From Cytobacillus sp. NJ13 (GTDB lineage Bacteria > Bacillota > Bacilli > Bacillales > Cytobacillaceae), in the NCBI GenBank assembly GCA_030348385.1, contig JAUCFP010000006.1, positions 2,600,501-2,664,500 of the forward strand: DNA of 64,000 nt. The letters are read 5' to 3'. The notes below the pieces were generated by a model. The model was not told the origin of the DNA and searched no databases. It saw only the letters and a list, made by a program, of their open reading frames with translations. Shown in pieces: positions 16,384-24,763 of the stretch; the first letter of the stretch is position 1; each line of letters begins with the position of its first letter. A program made the translations under genes and the position numbers.

Positions 16384-17919
16384 CTAGCAGAAGCTCCACT
16401 GAGGAGGAGCAGCTGCCGCTGTTTCTTTCAGCATCGTTCCATTCCTGGCGAAGTCTGTATGCCAGGAGAGGGCTTTTTCCAATACATGCGGAGTCTGTCC
16501 CCCTCTTGTGAGGGCTTCCCGGTAATATTCGCGAAGCTGGTCACGGTACAGCGGGTGTGCGCAATTCTCGATGATCAGTTCGACGCGCTGCCTTGGAGCC
16601 AGTCCGCGCAGGTCTGCATAGCCTTGTTCTGTCACAATGACATCGACATCATGCTCGGTGTGGTCGACATGGGAGACAAACGGGACGATGCTTGAAATTT
16701 TGCCGTCTTTGGCAATAGACTTCGTCACGAAAATCGCCAGGCGTGCATTTCTGGCAAAATCGCCGGATCCGCCGATGCCGTTCATCATTTTCGTTCCAAG
16801 GACATGGGTGGAATTCACATTTCCATAGATATCAAGCTCCAGCGCTGTATTGATCGAAATTAAGCCGAGGCGGCGGATGATTTCAGGATGGTTGGAAATC
16901 TCCTGCGGACGCATGATTAAACGGTCCCTGTACCGGTCTAAGTTGGTAAAAACCTCTTTCATTTTTTCATCTGATAGAGTGATAGAACAGCAGGAAGCAA
17001 AGTCCACCTTTCCGGCATCCATCAGATCAAATACCGCATCCTGCAGCACCTCTGAATAGACTTCCAGATTCTCAAACTCAGAATCAAGCATTCCATGAAG
17101 CACGGCATTCGCCACGGATCCTATGCCCGACTGCAGCGGTGCCAGGCTATTTGTCAGCCTGCCTGCTTCAATTTCCCCGCGGAGAAATTGAAGCAGATGC
17201 TGTGCCATGATGGCAGTTTCTTCATCCGGCGGCACGATCGTCGAAGGAGAGTCCTGCTGATTCGTGAATACGATTCCCCTCACTTTATCCAGATCCACTT
17301 TAATTCCCGGAGCACCGATACGGTCGTCGGCTTTCGTCAGGGGAATCGGATTCCGCTCCCCCTGCCTGCCAGGTTCATATAAATCATGCAAACCTTCCAG
17401 CTGTGTGGATTGGGCAAGATTGATTTCGATGATGATGTGTCTGGCATTTTCAGCGAAAGATAGCGAGTTTCCTATTGAAGTAGACGGAATGATCAGCCCA
17501 TCATCCGTAATAGAAACCGCTTCCAAAATAGCGAAATCAATAGGATCCATGACATTGGCGCGAACAAGTTCTGCCGTGTGGGACAAATGCTGATCGACAA
17601 ATAGGAAATCCCCCTGGTTAATCCCTTTTCTCATGGTCGGATCGGCCTGAAATGGCAGCCTTTTCCCCAAAATCCCCGCTTCCGCAAAAAGCTTATCCAC
17701 ATCAGACCCCAATGAAGCCCCAGTATACACATTCACTTTAAAACTCTCATGCCTGGCACGGTCAGCCAGCGCGAATGGTACCGCTTTCACGTCGCCCGCA
17801 CGTGTAAAGCCGCTTAGTCCCAGAGTCATGCCATCCTGAATCCAGGATGCTGCTTCTTCAGGTGTAACTACCCGGTCATGCAGGCGGCTGTCGCGAATTC
17901 GATCTAAATGTTTCTCCAT
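16384..17919 (-). CDS. Acetyl-CoA hydrolase/transferase family (succinate CoA-transferase type)
   Basis: The about 511-residue enzyme has both CoA-transferase domains fused in one chain. The glycine-rich CoA loop reads GIGGSGDFARNARLA, and the catalytic Glu is in the motif NTALELDIYGNVNS. Family members move CoA between acetate, propionate or succinate and their thioesters (Cat1/AarC/ScpC), so this may recycle acetate or succinate. ATG 17919 (MEKHLDR) is chosen because AAAGGGGATGACC precedes it; an upstream ATG adds twelve codons with no ribosome binding site. A LytTR regulator gene is just upstream on the same strand. Confidence 0.9.
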   Translation of the reverse strand: MEKHLDRIRDSRLHDRVVTPEEAASWIQDGMTLGLSGFTRAGDVKAVPFALADRARHESFKVNVYTGASLGSDVDKLFAEAGILGKRLPFQADPTMRKGINQGDFLFVDQHLSHTAELVRANVMDPIDFAILEAVSITDDGLIIPSTSIGNSLSFAENARHIIIEINLAQSTQLEGLHDLYEPGRQGERNPIPLTKADDRIGAPGIKVDLDKVRGIVFTNQQDSPSTIVPPDEETAIMAQHLLQFLRGEIEAGRLTNSLAPLQSGIGSVANAVLHGMLDSEFENLEVYSEVLQDAVFDLMDAGKVDFASCCSITLSDEKMKEVFTNLDRYRDRLIMRPQEISNHPEIIRRLGLISINTALELDIYGNVNSTHVLGTKMMNGIGGSGDFARNARLAIFVTKSIAKDGKISSIVPFVSHVDHTEHDVDVIVTEQGYADLRGLAPRQRVELIIENCAHPLYRDQLREYYREALTRGGQTPHVLEKALSWHTDFARNGTMLKETAAAAPPQWSFC

Positions 17920-18051
17920 GTTGGTCATCCCCTTTGCCATGATATATATATACATTTTACCCGGATAAAGAGGAAGCCAGGGCTTTTCTGATTATCTTAC
18001 GGAAAATTCGGATAAAACAGCAAATTACAAAGCTGAAACAGAAAGAATTTT

Positions 18052-18696
18052 CTAAAAACCGAGCAATTTGCGGAAATAGCTGGAGTAAGATTGGCTGACA
18101 GGCACCCTGTCCCCATTTTTCATGACGAGGAGAAAGGTGGAATGCGTGTCAGGAAAGATTTCCTTGATATGATTGACATTTACAATGAATGAGCGGTGGC
18201 AGCGGATAAAACTGTCCTTCGGCAGCGAATACTCAAAATCCTGAAGTGAGTATTTATGGGTGCCTGAATTGCCGCCAGTATGTACATAGGTCTTCTTATC
18301 CTTTGCCTCAAGGTAGACAACCTCGGAAAAAGGAATCGGAATCCAGCCATCATTCGTTTTCATTGTCACAACCGATTTGCCGTCCGTCAAAGCCGGAAAA
18401 ATGGCGGTTACACAGCCTTCAAGATTTCCTTCATGCAAAAATGGCACGGCCATGCCGTGATACGGAACACCAAATACATCACGGTCAATAAACTCCGACA
18501 CTCTTTGCTGTGTCCCTAAAGCCTTATAGGCGATGGTTCCTTCCTTTACCATATCCCCCGGCCTGATTTTCAAATCGATGCGCTTGCTCGGCCGGTAATA
18601 GATATATTCACTTGTATTAGAAACCGCTATGGATATTTCATCGGAAAACAGCTCTCCAATCACATCCAGCAGCGATACAACTGTAATGCTTTCCAC
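18052..18696 (-). CDS. LytTR-domain transcriptional regulator with N-terminal PAS-like domain
   Basis: This 214-residue protein has a C-terminal LytTR DNA-binding domain (about residues 112-212): IPFSEVVYLEAKDKKTYVHT, the FIRCHRSFIVNVNHI core, and GDRVPVSQSYSSYFR. The N-terminal 100 residues (SIAVSNTSEYIYYRPS, then VPFLHEGNLEGCVTAIFP) look like a PAS or GAF-like small-molecule sensor, not a receiver domain. So it is probably a one-component regulator. It lies 130 bases upstream of the CoA-transferase gene on the same strand and is its most likely target (inference). GTG 18696 is the start; the AAAGGTG site is a little distant. Confidence 0.85.
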   Translation of the reverse strand: MESITVVSLLDVIGELFSDEISIAVSNTSEYIYYRPSKRIDLKIRPGDMVKEGTIAYKALGTQQRVSEFIDRDVFGVPYHGMAVPFLHEGNLEGCVTAIFPALTDGKSVVTMKTNDGWIPIPFSEVVYLEAKDKKTYVHTGGNSGTHKYSLQDFEYSLPKDSFIRCHRSFIVNVNHIKEIFPDTHSTFLLVMKNGDRVPVSQSYSSYFRKLLGF

Positions 18697-18834
18697 GTTC
18701 TCTCAGCACCTTTCCTGATGATGGCTTTTTCTTATTTTACAAGTTTTCGGAAGGGGATTCACTTAATTTCTTATCATTGCCGAAAAGGCACCGGCATAGA
18801 ATAGAGAAGGTTAGGGGTAAAGGAGGATGCTGAG

Positions 18835-19479
18835 ATGCTGATTCGCCATCAGATGGTAAATAAAAAAGATGTTCGGTTTTGTGATGAAACCTATAATTTG
18901 GAACAGGCGCTGCAGTTTTTAAATGAAACTGGTTACCGCTGTGTCCCTATTCTGGATGCCGCACATACAAAGTTTGTCGGCAACATCTATAAGGTTGATA
19001 TTTTAGAATATAAGGAGAATCATTCTTTGGATGAACCAATTACGTCTCTGGCTAAAGACCAGCAGACCATAATTGATGAGGATGACTCTTTTATGAAGGC
19101 CTTTTTCACGCTGAAAAGATATCCATATTTGCCGGTTGAAAATGAAAACGGGCAGTTTGTCGGCCTGCTGACTCATGCGGCCGTATTGGAACTGCTGGAG
19201 GAGGCGTGGGGACTGAACCGGGGAAGCTATACGCTGACTGTGGGAAGCTATGGCACACAGGGAACACTGAAAAAGATAAGCAGCATTATCAGTAAATATA
19301 GCGATATCCAGGGAGTCATCTCACTGGACTCATCCAGCTTCCATGTCAGCCTGATCCGCCGTATCCTTTTTACATTGCCGAAGGATACGACAGAGGAAAC
19401 CTTGGATAAAATTAAGACAGAACTGGACGCTAATGGCTTTCGGGTGATTGGGGTCGAGTGCCATAATGGTGAGTGTTAA
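18835..19479 (+). CDS. CBS-pair plus ACT-like domain protein (CbpA/AcuB-like)
   Basis: The 214-residue protein has two CBS motifs (about residues 1-60 and 68-128, with GYRCVPILDAAHTKFVGNIY and RYPYLPVENENGQFVGLL) and then an ACT-like domain (about 140-212, LTVGSYGTQGTLKKISSII). Length and layout fit Bacillus AcuB and the c-di-AMP-binding CbpA of Listeria. Such proteins sense adenine nucleotides and regulate partners. Which of the two it resembles more cannot be settled by eye; no acuA or acuC gene is near, which argues mildly for the CbpA type. ATG 18835 follows AAAGGAGG by eight bases. Confidence 0.75.
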   Translation: MLIRHQMVNKKDVRFCDETYNLEQALQFLNETGYRCVPILDAAHTKFVGNIYKVDILEYKENHSLDEPITSLAKDQQTIIDEDDSFMKAFFTLKRYPYLPVENENGQFVGLLTHAAVLELLEEAWGLNRGSYTLTVGSYGTQGTLKKISSIISKYSDIQGVISLDSSSFHVSLIRRILFTLPKDTTEETLDKIKTELDANGFRVIGVECHNGEC

Positions 19480-19483
19480 CGAG

Positions 19484-19546
19484 AAAAGCGGAAGCGCCTC
19501 GCCCACCCCCGACACCTCGAGGGGGCAGGCTGCTTGCGCTAGACAG
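19484..19546. repeat. AAAGCGGAAGCGCC element, short copy
   Basis: It begins AAAAGCGGAAGCGCC and ends GCGCTAGACA, with a GC-rich middle (CCCCCGACACCTCGAGGGGG hairpin). The same ends bound the longer element at 49805. It follows the CBS gene at once. Confidence 0.75.
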
Positions 19547-19586
19547 TATCAACGTTCAGAGTTTTATACTTTCTTCTTTAACAAGA

Positions 19587-19615
19587 AAAGCCGTTCCTTG
19601 ATGGAATGGCTTTTT
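19587..19615. terminator. Bidirectional terminator
   Basis: AAAGCCGTTCC and GGAATGGCTTT pair around TTGAT with T on the right and A on the left. It lies between the convergent CBS gene and the 151-residue membrane protein gene. Confidence 0.8.
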
Positions 19616-19617
19616 AC

Positions 19618-20073
19618 TTACCGGTTATTCCGATGGAAGAATTCCTGATACCCGTAAATAATCCATGCGTAAGAGGTGAAGAACAGGAAAATATGGATGG
19701 GCTTAAATTTTACGAGCTTGTATAAGTTAAACTTTTGGTACAAGTAATTTAGCGGGTATGCAAACAGCAAATCCATGATTGCATTCACTGCCAGGTACTT
19801 CTTGAAACTGCCAAAGGTAAAATGAAAGATCCATAAGGTCCCGATAAAAAATGGCCCCAGTATGAAGGTTAGATCATTGAGAAGTTTCTTAAAGTGTCCT
19901 CCTTCCACAGTCCACCATTTAAAGGGTATAGCCAGAGTGCTTAAAATTAACACTAAAATACCTGCGAAAACAGAAACGGTTGAAAATTTATTGAATGACT
20001 TTTTCGGCAGAAAAAATATGGTCAGCCAAGGAATGACCAAGTGAAGCAGCCTGATCGCTGTAGTTGCTTTCAT
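19618..20073 (-). CDS. Multi-pass membrane protein of unknown function (151 aa)
   Basis: The protein has four to five hydrophobic helices (about residues 8-22, 32-50, 66-86, 92-112 and 126-143) with short basic loops; it ends QEFFHRNNR. The helix plan and the aromatic loops recall the CBO0543-type protein at 48259, but likeness by eye is weak. No function can be given. ATG 20073 has AAAGGGGAT upstream, part of a hairpin that could hide the site. It lies downstream of lhgO on the same strand but behind that hairpin. Confidence 0.7.
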   Translation of the reverse strand: MKATTAIRLLHLVIPWLTIFFLPKKSFNKFSTVSVFAGILVLILSTLAIPFKWWTVEGGHFKKLLNDLTFILGPFFIGTLWIFHFTFGSFKKYLAVNAIMDLLFAYPLNYLYQKFNLYKLVKFKPIHIFLFFTSYAWIIYGYQEFFHRNNR

Positions 20074-20075
20074 GT

Positions 20076-20115
20076 AAAAATCCCCTTTCTTCCATATTAT
20101 GGTTCAGGGGATTTT
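20076..20115 (-). terminator. Hairpin between lhgO and the next gene; also covers that gene's ribosome binding site
   Basis: On the minus strand AAAATCCCC and GGGGATTTTT pair around a loop of about 20 bases and run into T. It can end the glycolate/2-hydroxyacid operon. The 3' arm contains the AAGGGGAT site of the 151-residue membrane protein gene, so that gene may be poorly translated from read-through RNA. Confidence 0.6.
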
Positions 20116-20133
20116 GAATTATTCTCCAATAAC

Positions 20134-21342
20134 TTAAACGGCTGATTCCATCTTAAACATTCCGTCCATCTTCCTGACGATTTCTTTTCCAATTTCAATG
20201 GACGCCGTCGCGGCCGGAGATGGTGCATTTAAAACATGAATGGATCGCTTGCTCGGCACAATGAAAAAGTCATCGACTAATGAGCCATCGTCCTTCAGGG
20301 CCTGCGCTCTGACACCGGCCGGCCCGGGAACAATATCATCCTTCTGGATGTCCGGCATGAGCTTCTGGACGTTTTTCATGAAGAGCTCCTTGGATGCTGA
20401 GCGGACCATTTCCTCCACTCCCTCCTTCATATATTTCTTTGCAAGCTTCCAGAAGCCTTTATAAGCCACAACCTCCATAAGGTCTGCCACATTGAGATCC
20501 GTCTTTTTATAGCCCTCCCTCTTAAAGCTTAGAACGGCATTAGGACCAACATCAATGGCCCCGTTAATCATGCGGGTAAAATGGACCCCAAGGAACGGGA
20601 AGTTGGGATTTGGCACAGGATAGATCAGATTTTTGACGAGGCTGCTTTTCTCCGGTTTGAGCATGAAATACTCGCCCCTGAATGGCACTATTTTAACATC
20701 CGTTTTCAATCCGGCCAGCTTGGCGATCCGGTCTGACTGCAGGCCGCCGCAGTTTACATAGTAAGCTCCCCTTATCTCTCCCCTGCTGGTCTGGACGATT
20801 ACTTCCTGAGCCGTTTCGTCAATGGCTAATACTTTATGATTCAGCAGGATGTCCCCGCCTTTTGCTGTAATGATCTCAGCCATTTTTTCCGAAACCTTCT
20901 TATAGTCGGCAATGCCAGCCATTGGCACATGGATGGCTTTTTTTCCGTTCACATGCGGCTCAATTTCATGGAGCTCGCCATGGTCAATCATCCGGATGCC
21001 AAGGCCATTGTCTAAACCGCGCTGATATAGATCGTCCAATAGCGGAAGCTCGAAATCTTCGCTCGCGACAATGACTTTTCCGCAGATATCCACTTCAAGA
21101 CCATGCTTCCGGCAAAATTCCGACATGGATTCGCTGCCTTTTTTGGCAAGCCTGGCTTTATAGCTTCCAGGTTTATAATAAATTCCGGAATGGATGACGC
21201 CGCTGTTATGGCCCGTCTGGTGGGCCGCCACATGGCTTTCTTTTTCCAGGATGGCCACTTTCGCAGACGGAAACCGGCTCATCAGCTCCATTCCTGTTGA
21301 CAGGCCAACAATGCCCCCGCCAATAATGATGTAATCATACAT
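20134..21342 (-). CDS. lhgO: L-2-hydroxyglutarate oxidase/dehydrogenase
   Basis: This 402-residue FAD enzyme has the dinucleotide fold YIIIGGGIVGLSTGMEL at its N-terminus and the family signature HNSGVIHSGIYYKPGS. The later VNCGGLQSDRIAKLAG and the C-terminal APSPAATASIEIG are also typical. LhgO (YgaF in E. coli) oxidises L-2-hydroxyglutarate to 2-oxoglutarate and passes electrons to the membrane quinone pool. It is the last gene of the TRAP-gntR-glcD-glcF-lhgO operon, 18 bases after glcF. ATG 21342 has GGGTGGAGG upstream. A related 2-hydroxyacid as substrate cannot be excluded. Confidence 0.9.
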   Translation of the reverse strand: MYDYIIIGGGIVGLSTGMELMSRFPSAKVAILEKESHVAAHQTGHNSGVIHSGIYYKPGSYKARLAKKGSESMSEFCRKHGLEVDICGKVIVASEDFELPLLDDLYQRGLDNGLGIRMIDHGELHEIEPHVNGKKAIHVPMAGIADYKKVSEKMAEIITAKGGDILLNHKVLAIDETAQEVIVQTSRGEIRGAYYVNCGGLQSDRIAKLAGLKTDVKIVPFRGEYFMLKPEKSSLVKNLIYPVPNPNFPFLGVHFTRMINGAIDVGPNAVLSFKREGYKKTDLNVADLMEVVAYKGFWKLAKKYMKEGVEEMVRSASKELFMKNVQKLMPDIQKDDIVPGPAGVRAQALKDDGSLVDDFFIVPSKRSIHVLNAPSPAATASIEIGKEIVRKMDGMFKMESAV

Positions 21343-21360
21343 GATCCTCCACCCTTTCTT

Positions 21361-22626
21361 TTATTTATTGTCTATCCCACAGGCTTCTGCCAATAATTCG
21401 ATGATATGGACCACACGCACCTTTTCTTCAAGCCCTTCGCGTTTGACCCCGAGGCACATCTGCAAATGGCATCCAGGGTTGGACGTGACGATGGTGTCCG
21501 GCGAGATTTTTTGGACATGTTCCATTTTGGCGTCGAGTATTTCCATGGACTCTTCATAGTGAACAATATTATAGATTCCGGCCGATCCGCAGCACATATC
21601 CCCTTTCGGAAGCGGAACATATGTAATGCCTGGTATGCTTTCGAGGAGCTGAACGGGATCATCCGCCACCTTCTGCACATTCAGCAGATGGCAGGATGGC
21701 TGATAGGTCACGGCGCCTGTGAGTTCCCGGCTAAAATTGATTCCGAGTTTGTTCAGTATTACACTTACATCCTTATTCTTTTGTGCGAACACCTTGGCAC
21801 GCTCTGCCCATTCCGGGTCATCTGCGAGAAGATGATCATATTCAACGAGCATCGCACCGCAGCCGCCAATCGCATTAACCACATAATCAAAGTTCACTTT
21901 TTCAAAAGCCGCAATATTTTCCTTCGCCAGTTTCCTGGATGTTCCCGTATCTCCGCTATGGTTCTGCAGGGCACCGCAGCAGGTCTGTTCTTTGATCACA
22001 GTGACTTCGCAGCCTGCATGCTGAAGCAGCTTGATGCTAATGTCATTGATTCTGGCAAAAAACACATCCATAATGCACCCTGTAAAAAAAGCGACGCGGG
22101 CTTTCGGCTCACGCTCAAGGCTATGGATGCCTGTTCTCAGCTGTTTATTTGGCATTTCCACAGCCGGAGCTATTTCTTCAAAAGCACGAAGCTGTTCGGG
22201 AAGTATGCTGAGCACCTTGCTTTTGCGGGCAAACGAATCCATACCCGTTTTTTGATAGGCCCGAAGTGAAGCTCTCATGGCTGCCAGCAATTTTTTATTC
22301 GGCAAGGCCTTCTGCAGAGCCATGTTTTCCATGAATGGAGCCGGCACTTCGACAGCCTTTACTTCCTTAAATGATTCGAGAATTTTTCCATATTGCACAT
22401 TGGTTGGGCAGGCTGTTTCACAGGCACGGCAGCCAAGACAGAGCTCCATCGATTCTGTAATTTCATCGATGGTTATCTTCCCTTCCGCTGCCATTTGTAC
22501 GAGATTAATCCTGCCCCGGGGGGAGTGCCTTTCCTTCCCCATGGTGGCGTATGTGGGACAGGCCGGGAGACAATAGCCGCACTGGACACAATCGAATGTT
22601 TCTTTATAGGCAAGCTGGCTAGTCAT
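21361..22626 (-). CDS. glcF: Glycolate oxidase iron-sulfur subunit (GlcF type)
   Basis: The 421-residue protein carries two 4Fe-4S binding sites near the N-terminus, CVQCGYCLPACPTY and CLGCRACETACPTN. Two CCG domains follow, with FFTGCIMD, TCCGALQNHSGD, QPSCHLLNV and MCCGSAGIYN. GlcF passes electrons from the FAD subunit GlcD towards quinone. Its start overlaps the end of glcD by eight bases, so the two are translated together. YsfD of B. subtilis is the like protein. No GlcE subunit is present, as in Bacillus. It acts at the inner face of the membrane. Confidence 0.95.
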   Translation of the reverse strand: MTSQLAYKETFDCVQCGYCLPACPTYATMGKERHSPRGRINLVQMAAEGKITIDEITESMELCLGCRACETACPTNVQYGKILESFKEVKAVEVPAPFMENMALQKALPNKKLLAAMRASLRAYQKTGMDSFARKSKVLSILPEQLRAFEEIAPAVEMPNKQLRTGIHSLEREPKARVAFFTGCIMDVFFARINDISIKLLQHAGCEVTVIKEQTCCGALQNHSGDTGTSRKLAKENIAAFEKVNFDYVVNAIGGCGAMLVEYDHLLADDPEWAERAKVFAQKNKDVSVILNKLGINFSRELTGAVTYQPSCHLLNVQKVADDPVQLLESIPGITYVPLPKGDMCCGSAGIYNIVHYEESMEILDAKMEHVQKISPDTIVTSNPGCHLQMCLGVKREGLEEKVRVVHIIELLAEACGIDNK

Positions 22627-24034
22627 GGACTAACACCAGCTTTTGTCCTTTTGTCTCGGGAAAAATCTTTCCCGGGTTCATAATGTTGTTCGGATCCCAC
22701 GCTTTTTTCATTCGTTTCATCATGTCCAGACCCGTTTCCCCAAGCTCCATCTCCATAAATGGCGCCTTCATGGTCCCGATCCCATGCTCGCCTGAGAGGG
22801 TTCCTCCCAATTCAATCGCTGCTGTGAAAATTTCTTCTACTGCTTTTTCCACCCGCTTCATTTCTTCTTTATCCGTTTTATCGGTAATAATATTCGGATG
22901 CAGATTTCCGTCTCCAGCGTGACCGAATACAACTAAGTCAATTTCATATTTTGCTTTGATTTCCTGAAGCCTTCTGAACATTTCAGGAATCTTGCTTCTT
23001 GGAATGGTGGCATCCTCCGATATTTTCGTCGGCTTTTTCCTGACGATGGCCGGCGAAACGAGTTTTCTCGCTTTCCATAAGCTCTCAGCAGATTCCTTAT
23101 CCCTGGCGATGATAGCTTCCCTTGCCCCGACTTCCAGACACACCTGCTTCACCTGCTCGCTTTCATCCCTGATGGCGATTGGGTGGCCATCTAGCTCAAT
23201 CAGGATAATGGCATCCACATCAATTGGAAGACCAATCGGCTGAAACTCTTCCACCGCCCGGATGGAAGCCTGGTCCATGATTTCCATTTTGGAAGGCAGG
23301 ATGCCAGAAGTGAGCACCGCCGAGATCGCTTTTCCGGCATCAATAATGTCATCAAATATGACCATCATCGTCTGGGTTGCCTGCGGCCTTGGAATCAGCT
23401 GAAGAGTGGCTTCTGTGATGATGCCCAATGTCCCTTCCGAACCCACAATCAGCTTCGTCAGGTCATAGCCTGTGACATTTTTGACCGTCCTCCCGCCTGT
23501 CCGGATGATGTCCCCTTCTGGCGTGACGATCTCAAGGCCCAAGACATAATCCTTTGTTACCCCGTACTTTAAACCGCGCGGCCCGCCGGCATTCTCGGCA
23601 AGGTTCCCTCCAATTGTGGAAACATGCGAACTGCTTGGATCTGGCGGATACATCAGCCCATGCAGCTGCGCTTCACGGTCAATATCAGCTGTAATGACAC
23701 CTGGAGATACAATCGCAACGGTATCCTCCGGGTCGATGATCAGCTTCTGGGTCCACCTGGAAAAATCAAGGACCATCCCGCCATGGACAGGGAGCGGGCC
23801 TCCGCTCAGACTCGTTCCCCTGCCCCTTGGATAGACTGGTATTTTCAAGTCATTAGCGATCTTTACAATGCCTGCCACTTCCTCAGTCGATATTGGCTGC
23901 AGGATGATCTCCGGAATATAGGCTCCAAATGATCCATCGTATGAATAAGAAACCAGGTCTGCTTTTTCAAGCAGAATGCGCTTTTCTGATCCCATGGTGC
24001 TTTTCAGCCGCTCAACAATCTGTTCAGTGATCAC
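22619..24034 (-). CDS. glcD: FAD-linked 2-hydroxyacid oxidase subunit (GlcD type)
   Basis: The 471-residue flavoprotein has the VAO/PCMH FAD-binding domain (about residues 35-215) with VYPRGRGTSLSGGPLP and LAENAGGPRGLKYG, and the C-terminal FAD-oxidase domain with VFGHAGDGNLHPN (metal-binding His) and SGEHGIGTMK. GlcD-type enzymes oxidise glycolate, D-lactate or D-2-hydroxyglutarate. YsfC of B. subtilis is the nearest named relative. It follows gntR with a four-base overlap (GTG start 24034, AAGAAGG upstream) and overlaps glcF. With LhgO downstream, a role for D-2-hydroxyglutarate is possible, but glycolate is the conservative call. Confidence 0.95.
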   Translation of the reverse strand: MITEQIVERLKSTMGSEKRILLEKADLVSYSYDGSFGAYIPEIILQPISTEEVAGIVKIANDLKIPVYPRGRGTSLSGGPLPVHGGMVLDFSRWTQKLIIDPEDTVAIVSPGVITADIDREAQLHGLMYPPDPSSSHVSTIGGNLAENAGGPRGLKYGVTKDYVLGLEIVTPEGDIIRTGGRTVKNVTGYDLTKLIVGSEGTLGIITEATLQLIPRPQATQTMMVIFDDIIDAGKAISAVLTSGILPSKMEIMDQASIRAVEEFQPIGLPIDVDAIILIELDGHPIAIRDESEQVKQVCLEVGAREAIIARDKESAESLWKARKLVSPAIVRKKPTKISEDATIPRSKIPEMFRRLQEIKAKYEIDLVVFGHAGDGNLHPNIITDKTDKEEMKRVEKAVEEIFTAAIELGGTLSGEHGIGTMKAPFMEMELGETGLDMMKRMKKAWDPNNIMNPGKIFPETKGQKLVLVHD

Positions 24035-24750
24035 AACGGCACCTTCTTTCCTTTCCCTTCGTTCACCTTCAATTTCTTTGTCACATTCTCAAGATGCACT
24101 CGCATCGCCTTTGCCGCACTTTCTTCATCCTGTTCTTTAATAGCTTTGAAAATGCTCATATGCTCCTGATATACCTGTTCGCGCTTTGCCGGAAGACCCA
24201 CATTCTTCTTAAGGGAAAAGGCAATTGCTTTTCGGTACAGATCATCGATATTTTCCATTACCTGTATCATGAAACGATTTTTCGTTGCCTCGATCAGGTG
24301 TTTATGAAAATTAACGTCTGCCAGATCGCCTACCGCTTCAGGATTCGTCAGCGTAATTTCAAATTGATCGAGCGCCCCCTTCATTTTTTCCAGGTCGGCC
24401 TCATCACGACGCAAGGCAGCAATCGCTGCTGCCTGTGTCTCCATAATCATCCGCATTTCCAGGAGCTCAAAAACCTGCTCTACGGGAATGTATTCTATCG
24501 CTAACGAACCAAGCATGTCTGCCAAATTAACTTCTTTGACAAAGCTGCGGCCGCCTTGCCTGGATTCAATAATTCCGCTGGCAGATAACACGCTTAATGC
24601 TTCTCGAACAGGCGCACGGCTGACGCCAAACAGTTTGGCCAGTTCATTCTCGGATGGCATAGGCTCATTTGGCGAGAACTTGCCTTCTTTTATCATTTCC
24701 TTCAGCTGATCCAGCACCTGGGCCGAGATTTTTTTCCGTTCGATTTTCAT
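24031..24750 (-). CDS. GntR-family regulator with FCD ligand domain (GlcC/LldR-like)
   Basis: The 239-residue regulator has a GntR winged helix (about residues 3-72; MPSENELAKLFGVSRAPVREAL) and a C-terminal all-helical FCD domain (about 85-222) with metal-binding His residues visible in NFHKHLIEATKN and EHMSIFKAI. FCD regulators usually bind a carboxylate and release DNA. It lies in the middle of the operon, 13 bases after the TRAP permease gene, and overlaps glcD. The likely operator is the TTGTA/TACAA cluster at 27801-27822 upstream of the first gene. The inducer is probably the 2-hydroxyacid. Confidence 0.9.
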   Translation of the reverse strand: MKIERKKISAQVLDQLKEMIKEGKFSPNEPMPSENELAKLFGVSRAPVREALSVLSASGIIESRQGGRSFVKEVNLADMLGSLAIEYIPVEQVFELLEMRMIMETQAAAIAALRRDEADLEKMKGALDQFEITLTNPEAVGDLADVNFHKHLIEATKNRFMIQVMENIDDLYRKAIAFSLKKNVGLPAKREQVYQEHMSIFKAIKEQDEESAAKAMRVHLENVTKKLKVNEGKGKKVPL

Positions 24751-24763
24751 TGATGTTAGCTCC

